Shown: positions 15,671 through 24,569 of the stretch, piece after piece
How positions within the stretch are numbered: position 1 is the first letter of the stretch
Layout: each line of letters begins with the position of its first letter
Notes under the pieces: model-generated
The model's input: the letters and a program-made list of their open reading frames with translations, nothing else
Databases searched by the model: none
What the model was told of the DNA's origin: nothing
Translations under genes and position numbers: made by a program
Assembly (NCBI RefSeq): GCF_030709675.1
Contig: NZ_JAUZQD010000004.1
Span: forward strand, 62,001 to 126,000
Direction of reading: 5' to 3'
Source: Symbioplanes lichenis
GTDB taxonomy: Bacteria; Actinomycetota; Actinomycetes; Mycobacteriales; Micromonosporaceae
Length of the DNA stretch: 64,000 bases

Positions 15671-17022
15671 ACGCCTCCCTGGCTGACGCCGAGCCCCGGC
15701 CTTACTGGCTGACGCAGCCGGGAGCCCCTTCGGCCACGCCGCCGCTCGCCGATGCCGTCGTCGCCGACCTCGCCGTGATCGGCGCCGGCTACAGCGGGCT
15801 GTGGACGGCGTTGATCGCCAAGGAGCGGGATCCTGGGCTCGACGTCGTGGTGCTCGAGGCCGGGACAGCCGGGTGGGCGGCGTCGGGGCGGAACGGGGGT
15901 TTCTGCTCTGCCTCGTTGACGCACGGCTATGCGAACGGGGCGAGCCGGTTCGCCTCAGAAATGTCGGTTCTGCATCGACTGGGCCTGGAGAACCTCGACG
16001 CGATCGAGGCTGCTGTTGCGCGGTACGGGATCTCGTGCGGCTTCGAGCGTACGGGGGAATTGCAGGTCGCGACCGCGCCGTGGCAGCTGCGGGAGCTGAC
16101 CGCCCGGCCTGGCCAGGTGCTCCTGGACCGGGACGCCGTGCGCGCCGAGCTGGACTCCCCCACCTATCTCGGCGGGGTGTGGGACCGGGACGGGTGCGCG
16201 ATGGTCGACCCGGCGCGGCTGGTGTGGGGGCTGCGGCAGGCGTGTCTGGCTCTGGGCGTGCGGCTCTTCGAGAACACGCGGGTCGACGCGATCTCGTCCG
16301 TGCCCGGCGGCTTGCGGCTGCACACGCTGCAGGGACGGCTGGACGCGCCGCGGGTGGCGCTGGCGACGGGCGCGCACGCGAATCTGTTGCGGCGGCTGCG
16401 GCACTATTTGATTCCCGTGTACGACTACGCGCTCATGACGGCGCCCATCGACGTGTCCCGGGTCGGGTGGCGGCACCGGATGGGGGTGGGCGACTCGGGG
16501 AACCAGTTCCACTACTACCGGCTGACCTCGGACAACCGGATCCTGTGGGGCGGCTACGACGCCGTCTACTACCGCGACGGGCGGATCGCCGTCGACCACG
16601 ATCAGCGCGAGTCGACGTTCCAGGTTTTGGCGGAGCACTTCGCGACCACATTCCCCCAGCTCGCCGACGTCCGGTTCACGCACAAGTGGGGCGGCGTGAT
16701 CGACACGTGCAGCCGCTTCACGGGGTTCTACGGGACGGCGTACGGGGGCCGGCTGGCCTATGCGGCGGGCTACACCGGGCTGGGCGTCGGCGCGACCCGC
16801 TTCGGCGCGCAGGTCATGCTCGACCTGCTCGCGGGGACGCCGACCGCGCTGACGACACTACGCATGGTGCGTACGAAGCCGGTCCCCTTCCCGCCGGAGC
16901 CGCTGCGCAGCGGGGTCATCGGCCTGACCCGCTGGTCGATAGCCCGGGCCGACAAGCACGGCGGCCGGCGCAATCTGTGGCTGCGCACGCTCGACAAGGT
17001 GGGTCTCGGCTTCGACTCCTGA
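15667..17022 (+). CDS. FAD-dependent oxidoreductase, gamma-glutamylputrescine oxidase (PuuB)-like
   Basis: The product has 451 residues. The Rossmann motif VIGAGYSGLW (Gly39, Gly41, Gly44), then the VVLEAGTAGWAASGRNGG segment, defines DAO-type flavoenzymes. FGGYDAVYYRDG-like and CSRFTGFYGTAYGG regions resemble the amine-oxidising PuuB/OrdL branch. It is the last gene of a five-gene unit with 4-bp overlaps, directly after the polyamine importer genes. The simplest reading is oxidation of the imported amine or its gamma-glutamyl derivative, giving an aldehyde for dehydrogenation. A related paralogue is encoded at 28562-29836. The substrate remains inference. Confidence 0.82.
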   Translation: MNASLADAEPRPYWLTQPGAPSATPPLADAVVADLAVIGAGYSGLWTALIAKERDPGLDVVVLEAGTAGWAASGRNGGFCSASLTHGYANGASRFASEMSVLHRLGLENLDAIEAAVARYGISCGFERTGELQVATAPWQLRELTARPGQVLLDRDAVRAELDSPTYLGGVWDRDGCAMVDPARLVWGLRQACLALGVRLFENTRVDAISSVPGGLRLHTLQGRLDAPRVALATGAHANLLRRLRHYLIPVYDYALMTAPIDVSRVGWRHRMGVGDSGNQFHYYRLTSDNRILWGGYDAVYYRDGRIAVDHDQRESTFQVLAEHFATTFPQLADVRFTHKWGGVIDTCSRFTGFYGTAYGGRLAYAAGYTGLGVGATRFGAQVMLDLLAGTPTALTTLRMVRTKPVPFPPEPLRSGVIGLTRWSIARADKHGGRRNLWLRTLDKVGLGFDS

Positions 17023-17589
17023 TCACGTCAGGCCCGCGCTCCAGGCCCGTACGGCGGTGCCGGCCAGCGAGCCGGCCTCGGCGGTGAGATAGCGCAGGCG
17101 ATCCTCGGTGGCCAGCGCCGCCACCCCGTGCGCGATCGACCAGAACTCCGCGGCCCGCCGCTCGCGGTCGTCCGGCGTCAGCTTCCCCACCGCGTCGACA
17201 AGCAGCTCCTGGACGCGGTAGGCCCGCGCGAGCACGTCCGGATGGCTTTCCTTGTCGATGCCGGACGCGAACATCACCTCGAAGAGGGCGGGGTCGGCCC
17301 GCGCGAAGGCCACGTACGCGTCGGCGATGGCCACGAGCCGCTCGACCGGGTCCTGCTCCGTGCGGCTCGTGAACACCTCCTCGAGCTGGGTGAAGCCGCG
17401 CAGGGCGACCGCCGCGAGCATCGCCTCCCGGTCGGCGAAGTGCCGGTAGGGCGCGGTGATCGACACCCCGGCGCGCCGGGCCGCCTCCGAGACGCTGAAG
17501 CCCCGGGCGCCGCGCTCGCGGACCAGCTCGATCGTCGCCACCAGCAGCGCGTTGCGCAGGTCGCCGTGGTGGTAGCGCGCACGCTTCAC
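17023..17589 (-). CDS. TetR-family regulator
   Basis: The product has 188 residues. GTG 17589 is preferred over an upstream TTG because GGGGGAGGGA lies directly before it. The N-terminal helix-turn-helix reads RYHHGDLRNALL, FSVSEAARRAGVSITAPYRHF, a common TetR layout. The C-terminal ligand domain has the WHG-like AFARADPALFEVMF pattern. It is divergent from the amidohydrolase gene with two 20-bp near-identical sites in between (17606-17659), so it likely represses itself and that gene. It resembles the regulator at 37992-38576, including the recognition helix. Confidence 0.87.
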   Translation of the reverse strand: MKRARYHHGDLRNALLVATIELVRERGARGFSVSEAARRAGVSITAPYRHFADREAMLAAVALRGFTQLEEVFTSRTEQDPVERLVAIADAYVAFARADPALFEVMFASGIDKESHPDVLARAYRVQELLVDAVGKLTPDDRERRAAEFWSIAHGVAALATEDRLRYLTAEAGSLAGTAVRAWSAGLT

Positions 17590-17605
17590 GGTCCCTCCCC
17601 CTATC

Positions 17606-17659
17606 AATGTTGCAGCCTCTCACATCCTCCCATACGCTTAATGTGTAAGCCTCTAACAT
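17606..17659. promoter_or_regulatory. Duplicated 20-bp TetR operator
   Basis: AATGTTGCAGCCTCTCACAT (17606-17625) and AATGTGTAAGCCTCTAACAT (17640-17659) match at 16 of 20 positions and are 34 bp apart, about three helical turns. Each is an interrupted inverted repeat AATGT..ACAT(T). The second copy ends 10 bp before the amidohydrolase ATG, over its ribosome site, and the first covers the regulator's own leader. Confidence 0.65.
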
Positions 17660-17669
17660 TGGAGTTGCG

Positions 17670-19022
17670 ATGACCCTGATCCAGGGCGGCCTCGTCCTCA
17701 CCGGCTCGGAGTTCCGCCGGGCCGACGTGCTCGTCGACGGCGACCGCATCGTCGCGGTCGGCCCGGACCTCACCCCCGGCGACGGCGGGACGATCGACGC
17801 GCGGGGCATGTTCGTCGCGCCCGGCTTCGTCGACACCCACCACCACCTCTGGGAGACCACGCTGCGGGGCGTGACCGCCGGGTGGTCCATCGTCGACTTC
17901 CTCTGGGGCGTGCTGCTGCACCACCGGGCGGCGCACACCCCCGAGGACGTCTACGCCGGCAGCTACGCCGGGGCGGTCGCCGCGCTCGACGCCGGCATCA
18001 CCACGACCGTCGACCACGACCACGCCGCCGTGACACCCGAGCACGCCGCGGAGGCGCTGCGCGCGGTGGGTGATGCGGGCATCCGCGCCGTCTGGGCGTA
18101 CGGGCTGGGCGACGAGACGACCCGCAAGCATCTGCTGACGCTGACCCCGGCGAGCCTCGTGGAGATCGGCGTGGCAGCCAACGACACCGGCTCGGTGCCC
18201 TGGGAGCAGACCGTCGCCGAGTTCCGCTTCGCCGCCGAGCACGGCCTGCTCCTGACCCAGCACTCCCGCTCGCTGGCCGACATGCCACCGGACCTCACCT
18301 GGCTCCGCGAGGCCGGGCTGCTCGGCGCCCGCCAGCTCTTCTCCCACGCGAATCAGGCCAGCGACGACGAACTGCGGTCGCTGGCCGAGGCGGGCGCCGC
18401 CGTGGCCTCCACCCCGGAGACCGAGGCGCAGATGGGCATGGGCTTCCCGGTCTGGAACCGGGCCCGCCGCCTCGGGGTGACCGCCGGCCTCGGCACCGAC
18501 ATCCAGACCAACAACCCGGCCGATCCCTTCCGCGCGATGCGGCTGGCCCTGCGACTCACCGAGGCCCGGGAGCAGGACGGGACGATCGCCGGGGCGATGG
18601 GCGCGCGGCCGGCCCACCTCGCGGATGTACTGCACGCCGCCACGCTCGGCGGGGCGGCGGCGCTGGGCCTTGGGGGCCGGACGGGCTCGCTGGAGCCGGG
18701 CAAGCAGGCGGACATGCTGCTCGTCCGGCACGACGGCCTGCACCAGGCGCCGCTCACCGATCCGCTGGCCGGTTACGTGCTCAACGCCCGCCCGTCGGAC
18801 ATCGAAACCGTGCTGGTGGCAGGCGAGATCCGCAAGCGCGGCGGGCGGCTCGTCGGTGGCGTGGACCGCCGGGCGATCGACCTGCTCACTGCGGCGTGGG
18901 AGCGGCTGGAGCCGGTCATCGCGGCGCGGGGCGGCCTGCGGCCCGCGATGCCGGACGGCTTCCTCGCGCAGTTCGCCGCGTCGACGGCCGCGAACGCGCC
19001 GGGCTTCGCCACGCGGTTCTAG
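17670..19022 (+). CDS. Amidohydrolase-superfamily deaminase (8-oxoguanine/cytosine deaminase or AtzB-like)
   Basis: The product has 450 residues with GGAGT upstream of ATG 17670. Metal ligands are visible: the DTHHH motif gives His57 and His59, TQHSR gives His198, FSHANQ gives His226 and GLGTDIQT gives Asp277. This arrangement, with one metal and no carboxylated lysine, is that of subtype III amidohydrolases that deaminate purines, pyrimidines or triazines. The N- and C-terminal strands form the small beta-sandwich. Control by the divergent TetR is likely. The substrate is unknown. The TAG stop is part of the 166-bp palindrome that follows. Confidence 0.85.
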   Translation: MTLIQGGLVLTGSEFRRADVLVDGDRIVAVGPDLTPGDGGTIDARGMFVAPGFVDTHHHLWETTLRGVTAGWSIVDFLWGVLLHHRAAHTPEDVYAGSYAGAVAALDAGITTTVDHDHAAVTPEHAAEALRAVGDAGIRAVWAYGLGDETTRKHLLTLTPASLVEIGVAANDTGSVPWEQTVAEFRFAAEHGLLLTQHSRSLADMPPDLTWLREAGLLGARQLFSHANQASDDELRSLAEAGAAVASTPETEAQMGMGFPVWNRARRLGVTAGLGTDIQTNNPADPFRAMRLALRLTEAREQDGTIAGAMGARPAHLADVLHAATLGGAAALGLGGRTGSLEPGKQADMLLVRHDGLHQAPLTDPLAGYVLNARPSDIETVLVAGEIRKRGGRLVGGVDRRAIDLLTAAWERLEPVIAARGGLRPAMPDGFLAQFAASTAANAPGFATRF

Positions 19023-19185
19023 GCGGTGTTTCGTGGGTCAGGGCGAGTCGCCGGCGAGGTCCAGGTTTCGTCTCGCAAGTGGGGCGGAAGGTTCGATACC
19101 GGGGATGTATCGAGCCTTTCGCACCGCGCCGCGAGGCGGAAGCTGGGCCCGGCGGCGGCCGTCATGCCCCGCGAAACACCGCCTA
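19020..19185. repeat. 166-bp imperfect palindrome spanning two convergent stop codons
   Basis: The left arm from 19020 and the right arm to 19185 are reverse complements along most of their ~80 bases. The ends are exact over TAGGCGGTGTTTCG (one mismatch follows) and the centre pairs GATAC with GTATC around 19103. The outer TAG triplets are the stop codons of the amidohydrolase gene (plus strand) and of the PQQ-propeller gene (minus strand). There is no room for a transposase. It could be a MITE-like or REP-like element, and in RNA would form one very long hairpin able to terminate both transcripts. Confidence 0.75.
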
Positions 19186-20742
19186 AAGGCCGAAGGCGAG
19201 CAGGACCGGGCCGTGGTCGCTGGGGTAGAACGGGTAGTAGCCGGCCTGGACGTAGAGCATGCCGTGGGCGACGACCGCGCCGCCGTTGCCGGAGATGGCG
19301 CTGCCGAAGCCGGTGATGCCGTTGACGCCGGGGAACTCGCGCAGGGTGTCGTAGGTCCACAGAACGGCGCCGGTGCGGGCCGAGTAGACGCGCATCTTGC
19401 CGTCGTTACTGCCCTCGTAGACCAGGCCCGGCGTGGTGGTGACCGCGGGCGTGTGGGCCCGGGCGCACACCTCGGGGAAGGCCGCGGCACCGCCGGTGGT
19501 GCAGCCGTCGGCCGGGCTCGGGGTCTGCCAGAGGACGCGGCCCGTGGCAGGGTCGACGGCGAAGAGGGTGCCGGGGTCGGCGAAGTACGTGGCGATGTAG
19601 AGGCGGCGGCCGTCGTAGCTGCTCCCCCACTGGATGCCCGAGATGCCGCCGCTGGGCAGGGGCACGCCGAGCTGGCGGCGCCAGACCACGGCGCCGGTGG
19701 CCGCGTCGAACGTGTGGTAGACGCCGCTCTTCTGGCCCACGCCGACCAGGGTGCGGTGGCCCACGCGGAAGATGTTGGGCGTCGCGCCGATGTCGTAGTC
19801 GAGGGCGGTGCCGTCGTTCAGGCCGGGACAGTAGCCCTCGGCGTCCGGCTCGTTGCACAGACTGCGCCACGTGTCGGCGTCGGTGACCTGGTTCTTCCAG
19901 CGGACCGCACCCGTGCGGGCGTCCAGGGCGAGCAGCGAGTCGAAGTCGCCGGCGCTGCCCGTGTAGTTCTGGCCCGTACCCACGTAGAGGGTGTCGGTCC
20001 TGGGGTCGATGACCGGGGAGCTCCACACGCCGGCGCCGGAGGGTTCGAAGCGGGCCGCGCCGCTGGGCCACGTGCCGGCCTGGACCGGCTCGGGCACGGT
20101 CCAGTAGCGCCACACCAGCGCCCCGGTCTCCGCGTCGAGGGCGTCGATGTGCCCGCGGAAGGTGCAGCACGGATAGTCGGCGCCGTTGGTGTTCTCGCCG
20201 CTGGACGAGCCGATGTAGATCAGGCCGTCGTGGTAGAGCGGCGAGCTGGTGTGCAGGGCGGCCGGATGCTCGTCGGTGTCCCGGGCCCACTTGAGCCGGC
20301 CGGTCTCTTTGTCGAGCGCGTAGACGTAGCCGCGGCTGTCGCCGAAGTAGACCTTGCCCCGGGCAACGGCGGGACCGTCCATGACCATGCCCGCGCCGAG
20401 GGCCGGGTTGACCGACAGCGTGTCGAAGGACCACTTCCGGGCGCCGGTACGCGCGTCGAGCGCATGGAACAGGAGGCTGTTGTCGCCGAAGTAGACGGTG
20501 TCGCCGACGACGGCCGGCTGACTCTTCACCGGGGCGCCGGTCTTGTTGAACGCGAAGGCCCACTTGAGCTTCAGCTTGCCGACGGTCGCCGGGGTGATGA
20601 TGCGCTCCGCGGGATTGTGGCGGGAGCCGCGCACGTCGCCCTGCCAGGTCGGCCAGTCACCGCCCCGGGAGCCGGCCGAGACCGGGGCCGCCGGGATCAG
20701 CACCAGGACGGCCACGAGGGCGAGTGCTTTGCGCAGAGACAT
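19183..20742 (-). CDS. Secreted PQQ-repeat beta-propeller protein (quinoprotein dehydrogenase-like)
   Basis: The product has 519 residues. ATG 20742 is chosen for GGGGAGG 4 bases upstream and because a signal peptide (SLRKALALVAVLVLIPAAPVSA) starts there. WPTWQGDVRGSRHNPAE opens the mature protein, as in polyvinyl-alcohol dehydrogenase-like quinoproteins. Repeated blades follow, with A-x-D-x-x-T-G-x-x-x-W motifs such as ALDARTGARKWSF and ALDKETGRLKWARD. No cytochrome c CXXCH is seen. It could be a PQQ enzyme or only a propeller scaffold; no PQQ biosynthesis genes are nearby. The stop lies in the 166-bp palindrome. Confidence 0.8.
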   Translation of the reverse strand: MSLRKALALVAVLVLIPAAPVSAGSRGGDWPTWQGDVRGSRHNPAERIITPATVGKLKLKWAFAFNKTGAPVKSQPAVVGDTVYFGDNSLLFHALDARTGARKWSFDTLSVNPALGAGMVMDGPAVARGKVYFGDSRGYVYALDKETGRLKWARDTDEHPAALHTSSPLYHDGLIYIGSSSGENTNGADYPCCTFRGHIDALDAETGALVWRYWTVPEPVQAGTWPSGAARFEPSGAGVWSSPVIDPRTDTLYVGTGQNYTGSAGDFDSLLALDARTGAVRWKNQVTDADTWRSLCNEPDAEGYCPGLNDGTALDYDIGATPNIFRVGHRTLVGVGQKSGVYHTFDAATGAVVWRRQLGVPLPSGGISGIQWGSSYDGRRLYIATYFADPGTLFAVDPATGRVLWQTPSPADGCTTGGAAAFPEVCARAHTPAVTTTPGLVYEGSNDGKMRVYSARTGAVLWTYDTLREFPGVNGITGFGSAISGNGGAVVAHGMLYVQAGYYPFYPSDHGPVLLAFGL

Positions 20743-20803
20743 CGAACCTCCCCGTTCTCCCCGGTCACCATAGGCCCGTGCGGGCCGCCGGCGACCGGAA
20801 GTC

Positions 20804-20967
20804 CTCGATCTGTCACCGCGACGGCACCCGCCGCCGCATCCACCTAGCACCTGTCACCGCGACGGCACCCGCCGCCGGACCCACCCTCGATCTGTCACCG
20901 CGACGGCACCCGCCGCCGGATCCACCCTCGAGCCGTCACCGTGACGGCGTCCGCCGCCGGAGCCACC
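20804..20967. repeat. Four-copy exact-period 41-bp tandem array
   Basis: The core TGTCACCGCGACGGCACCCG starts at 20811, 20852 and 20893, with a diverged fourth core at 20934, so the period is exactly 41 bp. Spacer parts keep CCGCCGGATCCACCCTCG. The fourth copy runs into the end of the ABC permease gene and contains its TGA stop (20936-20938, minus strand). No unique spacers occur, so this is a minisatellite, not CRISPR. Confidence 0.88.
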
Positions 20968-21934
20968 AGAGCCCGGAGCCGGCCAGGAGCAGCGAGGCCG
21001 CCAGGTAGGCCGACAGCTCGATCCACTGGAAGGTCCAGTATCGGGACGGCGGGTGGTAGGTGTAGTCGAAGTGGAGGCCGAGGCCGGTGAGGCACCTGAT
21101 GTGCTCCTCCGGGTTCCCGGAGCGGCAAGTCGCCAGCTGCTCTTGCGTCAGCGGACTCCCGTCGGCGTTCACCACGGCGGCCTCCTCACTCAATGACCAC
21201 GCGCCGGGCATGGTGTAGCCCAGGATCTTGGCGCCGCCGGACGGTGACACACCGAAGCCCTTCGAGCGGCTCATCGCGTCCTCGTCGAACGCCACCGACG
21301 TGGTCACGGGCGTCATGAGGTGCGCGCGGACCAGCGCGGGCTCACCGAGCTGGACGACGGCGAAGAGCGCCAGGGTGAGGGCCATGGCGGGCAGCGTGCG
21401 CCGCACGAGCAGGCCGGTGACCGTACCCAAGGTGAAGGCGAAGGCGGCATGGCCCAGCGGGACCACGTTGCGCGAGGCGAAATTCAGCGCGACGAAACGC
21501 TCGCCCAGGAACTGGTCGTAGCGGCTCGCGTTCCAGGTGAGCAGCAGGCTGAGGGCGCCGCTGACCACGACCGCGGCGAGACCGAGGACGGCCAGCTTGA
21601 CGGCGAGCCAGCGTACGCGGGTGATGCTCTGGTTCCACACCAGACGGTCGGTGCGCTCCTCCAGCTCCCGCGTCAGCAGCGGCGCGCCCCAGAAGACGCC
21701 GATCAGGGCGGGTGTGGCGAGGACGAGCACTCCGGCCAGGGTGAGCTGGCGGGAGTAGGTGTTGCCGAAGCTGATCCGCGCGGCGGCGCACTCGCTCGGC
21801 GTGCACCCGAGGACGCCGGCGTAGTCGGACCGCATGCGGACGCCGAGATAGATGAGGAAGGCGGCGACCGCGGCCACGGCGAGGGCGGCCACCAGCGCCT
21901 GGGCGCGGAACTGCCGCCAGGTCAGCCAGATCAT
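20936..21934 (-). CDS. ABC-2-type transporter permease
   Basis: The product has 332 residues. ATG 21934 has GGAGG 7 bases upstream and overlaps the ATPase stop (ATGA). It starts MIWLTWRQFRAQALVAALAV, a frequent beginning of actinobacterial ABC-2 permeases. About six helices follow, with a large extracellular loop between helices 1 and 2 (CTPSECAAARISF) and another before the last helix. It would form the membrane part of an exporter together with the preceding ATPase. The last codons lie within the final copy of the 41-bp array, so the C-terminus RRRTPSR may itself derive from the repeat. Confidence 0.85.
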   Translation of the reverse strand: MIWLTWRQFRAQALVAALAVAAVAAFLIYLGVRMRSDYAGVLGCTPSECAAARISFGNTYSRQLTLAGVLVLATPALIGVFWGAPLLTRELEERTDRLVWNQSITRVRWLAVKLAVLGLAAVVVSGALSLLLTWNASRYDQFLGERFVALNFASRNVVPLGHAAFAFTLGTVTGLLVRRTLPAMALTLALFAVVQLGEPALVRAHLMTPVTTSVAFDEDAMSRSKGFGVSPSGGAKILGYTMPGAWSLSEEAAVVNADGSPLTQEQLATCRSGNPEEHIRCLTGLGLHFDYTYHPPSRYWTFQWIELSAYLAASLLLAGSGLWWLRRRTPSR

Positions 21935-22743
21935 GACGCACCTCCGGCCGCCCGGCTCATGTACGCCAGGCCGAGGTCCTCGAGCCCGATCGGGCGCGCA
22001 CCCGGCGGGGCGCCGGCGGCGCGGACGACGTCGGCGTGGATGCGCTCCGCGCCGGCCGGCAGCTCGCCGGTCACGCGGTGGTGCACGGTCAGCAGTCCGG
22101 CGACGTCGCCCGCGAGCTGGACCCGCCCGCCGGCCAGCACGACGACGTGGTCGCAGACCCGCTCGACGTCGCCGAGCAGGTGCGACGAGAGGATGACGCT
22201 GACCCCCAGCTCGGCGACGAAGCCGAGCAGGTCGTGCAGGAACGCGCGCCGGGCGAGCGGGTCGAGCGAGGCCACCGGCTCGTCGAGGACGAGCAGGTCG
22301 GCGCGTTTCGCGGCGGCCAGGGTGAGGGCGAGCTGGGCCCGCTGCCCGCCGGAGAGCGCACCGGCCTTGCGGGCCGGATCGAGACCGAGCCGCTCGATCC
22401 GATCGGCGGCCAGGGCCGCATCCCAGCGCGGGTTGAGCCGGGCGCCGAGCCGGAGGTGATCGGCGACCGACAGCCCGCGGTAGAGCGGCACGTCCTGCGC
22501 GACGAAGCCGACCCGGGCCAGCTGCGCGGCGCCGGCGCCCGGGGGGTGGCCCAGCACCTCGATGCGGCCGGCCGTGGGGGCCACAATGCCGCACGTCATG
22601 CCGAGCAGAGTGGACTTGCCGGCGCCGTTCGGGCCGACCAGGCCGACGATCCGGCCCGCCGGGACGGCCACCGTGCAGTCCGTCAGGGCGGTCGTCCGGC
22701 CGTAGCGTTTGGTGAGGTCCTCGGTTTCCATCGCTGCTGTCAT
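21931..22743 (-). CDS. ABC transporter ATP-binding protein (exporter type)
   Basis: The product has 270 residues. Walker A GPNGAGKST (37-45), signature LSGGQRAQ (130-137), Walker B LLVLDEPVASLD (150-161) and the SSHLLGDVERVCD switch region are intact. It belongs to the CcmA/antibiotic-exporter-like subfamily that pairs with ABC-2 permeases. The start chosen is ATG 22743; a second ATG at 22731 is possible and neither has a good ribosome site, so the message may be leaderless. It is divergent from a two-component system, a common arrangement for peptide-antibiotic resistance modules. Confidence 0.87.
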   Translation of the reverse strand: MTAAMETEDLTKRYGRTTALTDCTVAVPAGRIVGLVGPNGAGKSTLLGMTCGIVAPTAGRIEVLGHPPGAGAAQLARVGFVAQDVPLYRGLSVADHLRLGARLNPRWDAALAADRIERLGLDPARKAGALSGGQRAQLALTLAAAKRADLLVLDEPVASLDPLARRAFLHDLLGFVAELGVSVILSSHLLGDVERVCDHVVVLAGGRVQLAGDVAGLLTVHHRVTGELPAGAERIHADVVRAAGAPPGARPIGLEDLGLAYMSRAAGGAS

Positions 22744-22830
22744 GGGGGAATTTCTAGTCCCCCGGCGGTCACACGACGGTCCGGACCGCTGTGACCGCGA
22801 TGTGACGCCCAGGAGCCTACTCTCGGCGGC

Positions 22831-23484
22831 ATGAGGGTGCTCGTGGTCGAGGATCAAGCGGCGCTCGCCGACTCGGTCGCGCGAGTCCTGCGCCGTGAGG
22901 GGATGGCGGTCGACGTCGCGTACGACGGGACGGCCGCCCTGGATCGCACGTCCGTGCTGGACTACGACGTGGTCGTGCTCGACCGTGACCTGCCCGGCAT
23001 GCACGGCGACCAGGTGTGCCGCACGCTGGTCGGGCAGGGGTCGCTCAGCCGCGTCCTGATGCTCACCGCCTCGGGCACGGTCGCCGAGCGGGTGGAGGGT
23101 CTCGGCCTGGGCGCCGACGACTACCTGCCCAAGCCATTCGCGTACGCGGAACTGGTCGCCCGGATCCGCGCGGTGGCCCGGCGTGCGGCGCCCGCCACCC
23201 CGCCGGTCCTGGTCCACGGCGACCTGCGCGTGGATCCGGCGCAGCGCACGGCCACCCGGGCCGGGGCGAGGCTGGCGCTGACCCCGAAGGAGTTCGCCGT
23301 CCTCGAGCACCTGCTCACCGCCGCCGGGCGCGTGGTCTCCGCGGAGGAGCTGCTCGACCACGTCTGGGACGAGGCCACCGACCCGTTCACCACGACCGTC
23401 AAGGCGACGGTCAACCGGCTGCGCGCCAAGCTCGGCGACCCGCCGCTGATCGTGACCGTGGCCCGCGCCGGATACCGGATCTGA
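22831..23484 (+). CDS. OmpR/PhoB-family response regulator
   Basis: The product has 217 residues. The receiver domain has the acidic pocket VVEDQ, the phosphoacceptor Asp51 in VVVLDRDLPG, a Thr in MLTASG and Lys in YLPKPF. The C-terminal winged helix (LALTPKEFAVLEHLLTAAGRVVSAEELLDHVWD) is of OmpR type. The kinase gene follows after one base, so the two are co-transcribed. The divergent ABC exporter genes are plausible targets. Confidence 0.92.
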   Translation: MRVLVVEDQAALADSVARVLRREGMAVDVAYDGTAALDRTSVLDYDVVVLDRDLPGMHGDQVCRTLVGQGSLSRVLMLTASGTVAERVEGLGLGADDYLPKPFAYAELVARIRAVARRAAPATPPVLVHGDLRVDPAQRTATRAGARLALTPKEFAVLEHLLTAAGRVVSAEELLDHVWDEATDPFTTTVKATVNRLRAKLGDPPLIVTVARAGYRI

Positions 23485-23485
23485 C

Positions 23486-24559
23486 ATGCGGGTCAATCGG
23501 CTCCGGTGGCGGCTGACGCTGTATTACTGCGCGGCGGCGGTCGGCTCCGGCGTCGTCCTGCTGGGCATCATCGTGCTCCTGTCGCGCAGCCTCCCCGCGG
23601 TTGCCGTGCCGGTGGGCCGCGCGCCGGACCGGGTCGCCCTCGCCACGCTGGTGCAGATCGACGGCTTCCGGTCAAACCTCCTGCTGCTGCCCGCCGTCGC
23701 GCTGGCCATCATGGCCGTGCTCTCGCTGGCGGCGGGGTGGGTGATCGCCGGGCGGATGCTGCGACCGGTGCGCGCGATGACCGGCCGCCTCCGCCACATC
23801 TCCGGCCCCAACGTGCACGAGCGGCTGGCCGTCGAGGGTCCGCGCGACGAGTTCAAGGACCTTGCGGACACCGTCGACGGACTGCTCGGACGGCTGGAGA
23901 GCGCCCTCGAGGCCCAGAAGCGCTTCGTGGCCAATGCCGCGCACGAGCTGCGCACGCCGCTGACGGTCGAGCACGCCCTGCTCGAGGAGCCGCTGATCGA
24001 CGCGGAGGCGACCGTCGCGGCGTACCGGGCGAACTTCGAGCGGCTGCTGCGGGTCAACCGCGACCGGGGCCGGCTGCTGGAGTCGCTGCTCACCCTGGCC
24101 GACAGCTCGCACGGGCTGGGCCGCACGGCGCCGCTGGACCTCGCCGCGGTGGCCGGCCCGGTCGTGCGGGAAGGAGCGCCCGGCCTGCGCGTCTCGGCAT
24201 CGCTGCGCCCGGCCACGCTGCGCGGCGACCCGGCGCTCATCGCCCGGCTGGTCGCCAATCTGTGGGACAACGCCGTGCACCACAACATCCCGGGCGGCTC
24301 GATCGACGTGTCCACCGGAACCATCGACCACCGGCCGCTGCTGCTCGTGAGCAACACCGGACCGGTCGTGCCCGCCGCTGAGGTGGACCGGCTCTTCGAG
24401 CCGTTCCAGCGCCTGCGACGGGTCGCCGACGACGGCCACCACGGGCTCGGTCTGTCGATCATCCGGGCGATCGCGACGGCGCACGGGGCCGTGGTGACCG
24501 CGCGGGCCCGGCGCGGCGGCGGCCTCACCGTGTCGGTCGTGTTCCCGGCGGCGCGTTGA
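23486..24559 (+). CDS. HAMP-containing sensor histidine kinase
   Basis: The product has 357 residues. Two membrane helices (about 14-34 and 64-88) enclose a short extracellular loop of ~30 residues, too small for a large sensor domain, as in intramembrane-sensing kinases. HAMP follows, then the H-box ANAAHELRTPL (His153), an N-box with DNAVHHN, and F/G boxes FEPFQRLRR and HHGLGLSI. It should phosphorylate Asp51 of the upstream regulator. A small loop and divergent ABC exporter genes suggest sensing of membrane-active compounds, which is inference. Confidence 0.9.
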   Translation: MRVNRLRWRLTLYYCAAAVGSGVVLLGIIVLLSRSLPAVAVPVGRAPDRVALATLVQIDGFRSNLLLLPAVALAIMAVLSLAAGWVIAGRMLRPVRAMTGRLRHISGPNVHERLAVEGPRDEFKDLADTVDGLLGRLESALEAQKRFVANAAHELRTPLTVEHALLEEPLIDAEATVAAYRANFERLLRVNRDRGRLLESLLTLADSSHGLGRTAPLDLAAVAGPVVREGAPGLRVSASLRPATLRGDPALIARLVANLWDNAVHHNIPGGSIDVSTGTIDHRPLLLVSNTGPVVPAAEVDRLFEPFQRLRRVADDGHHGLGLSIIRAIATAHGAVVTARARRGGGLTVSVVFPAAR

Positions 24560-24569
24560 CGGGCCAGCT

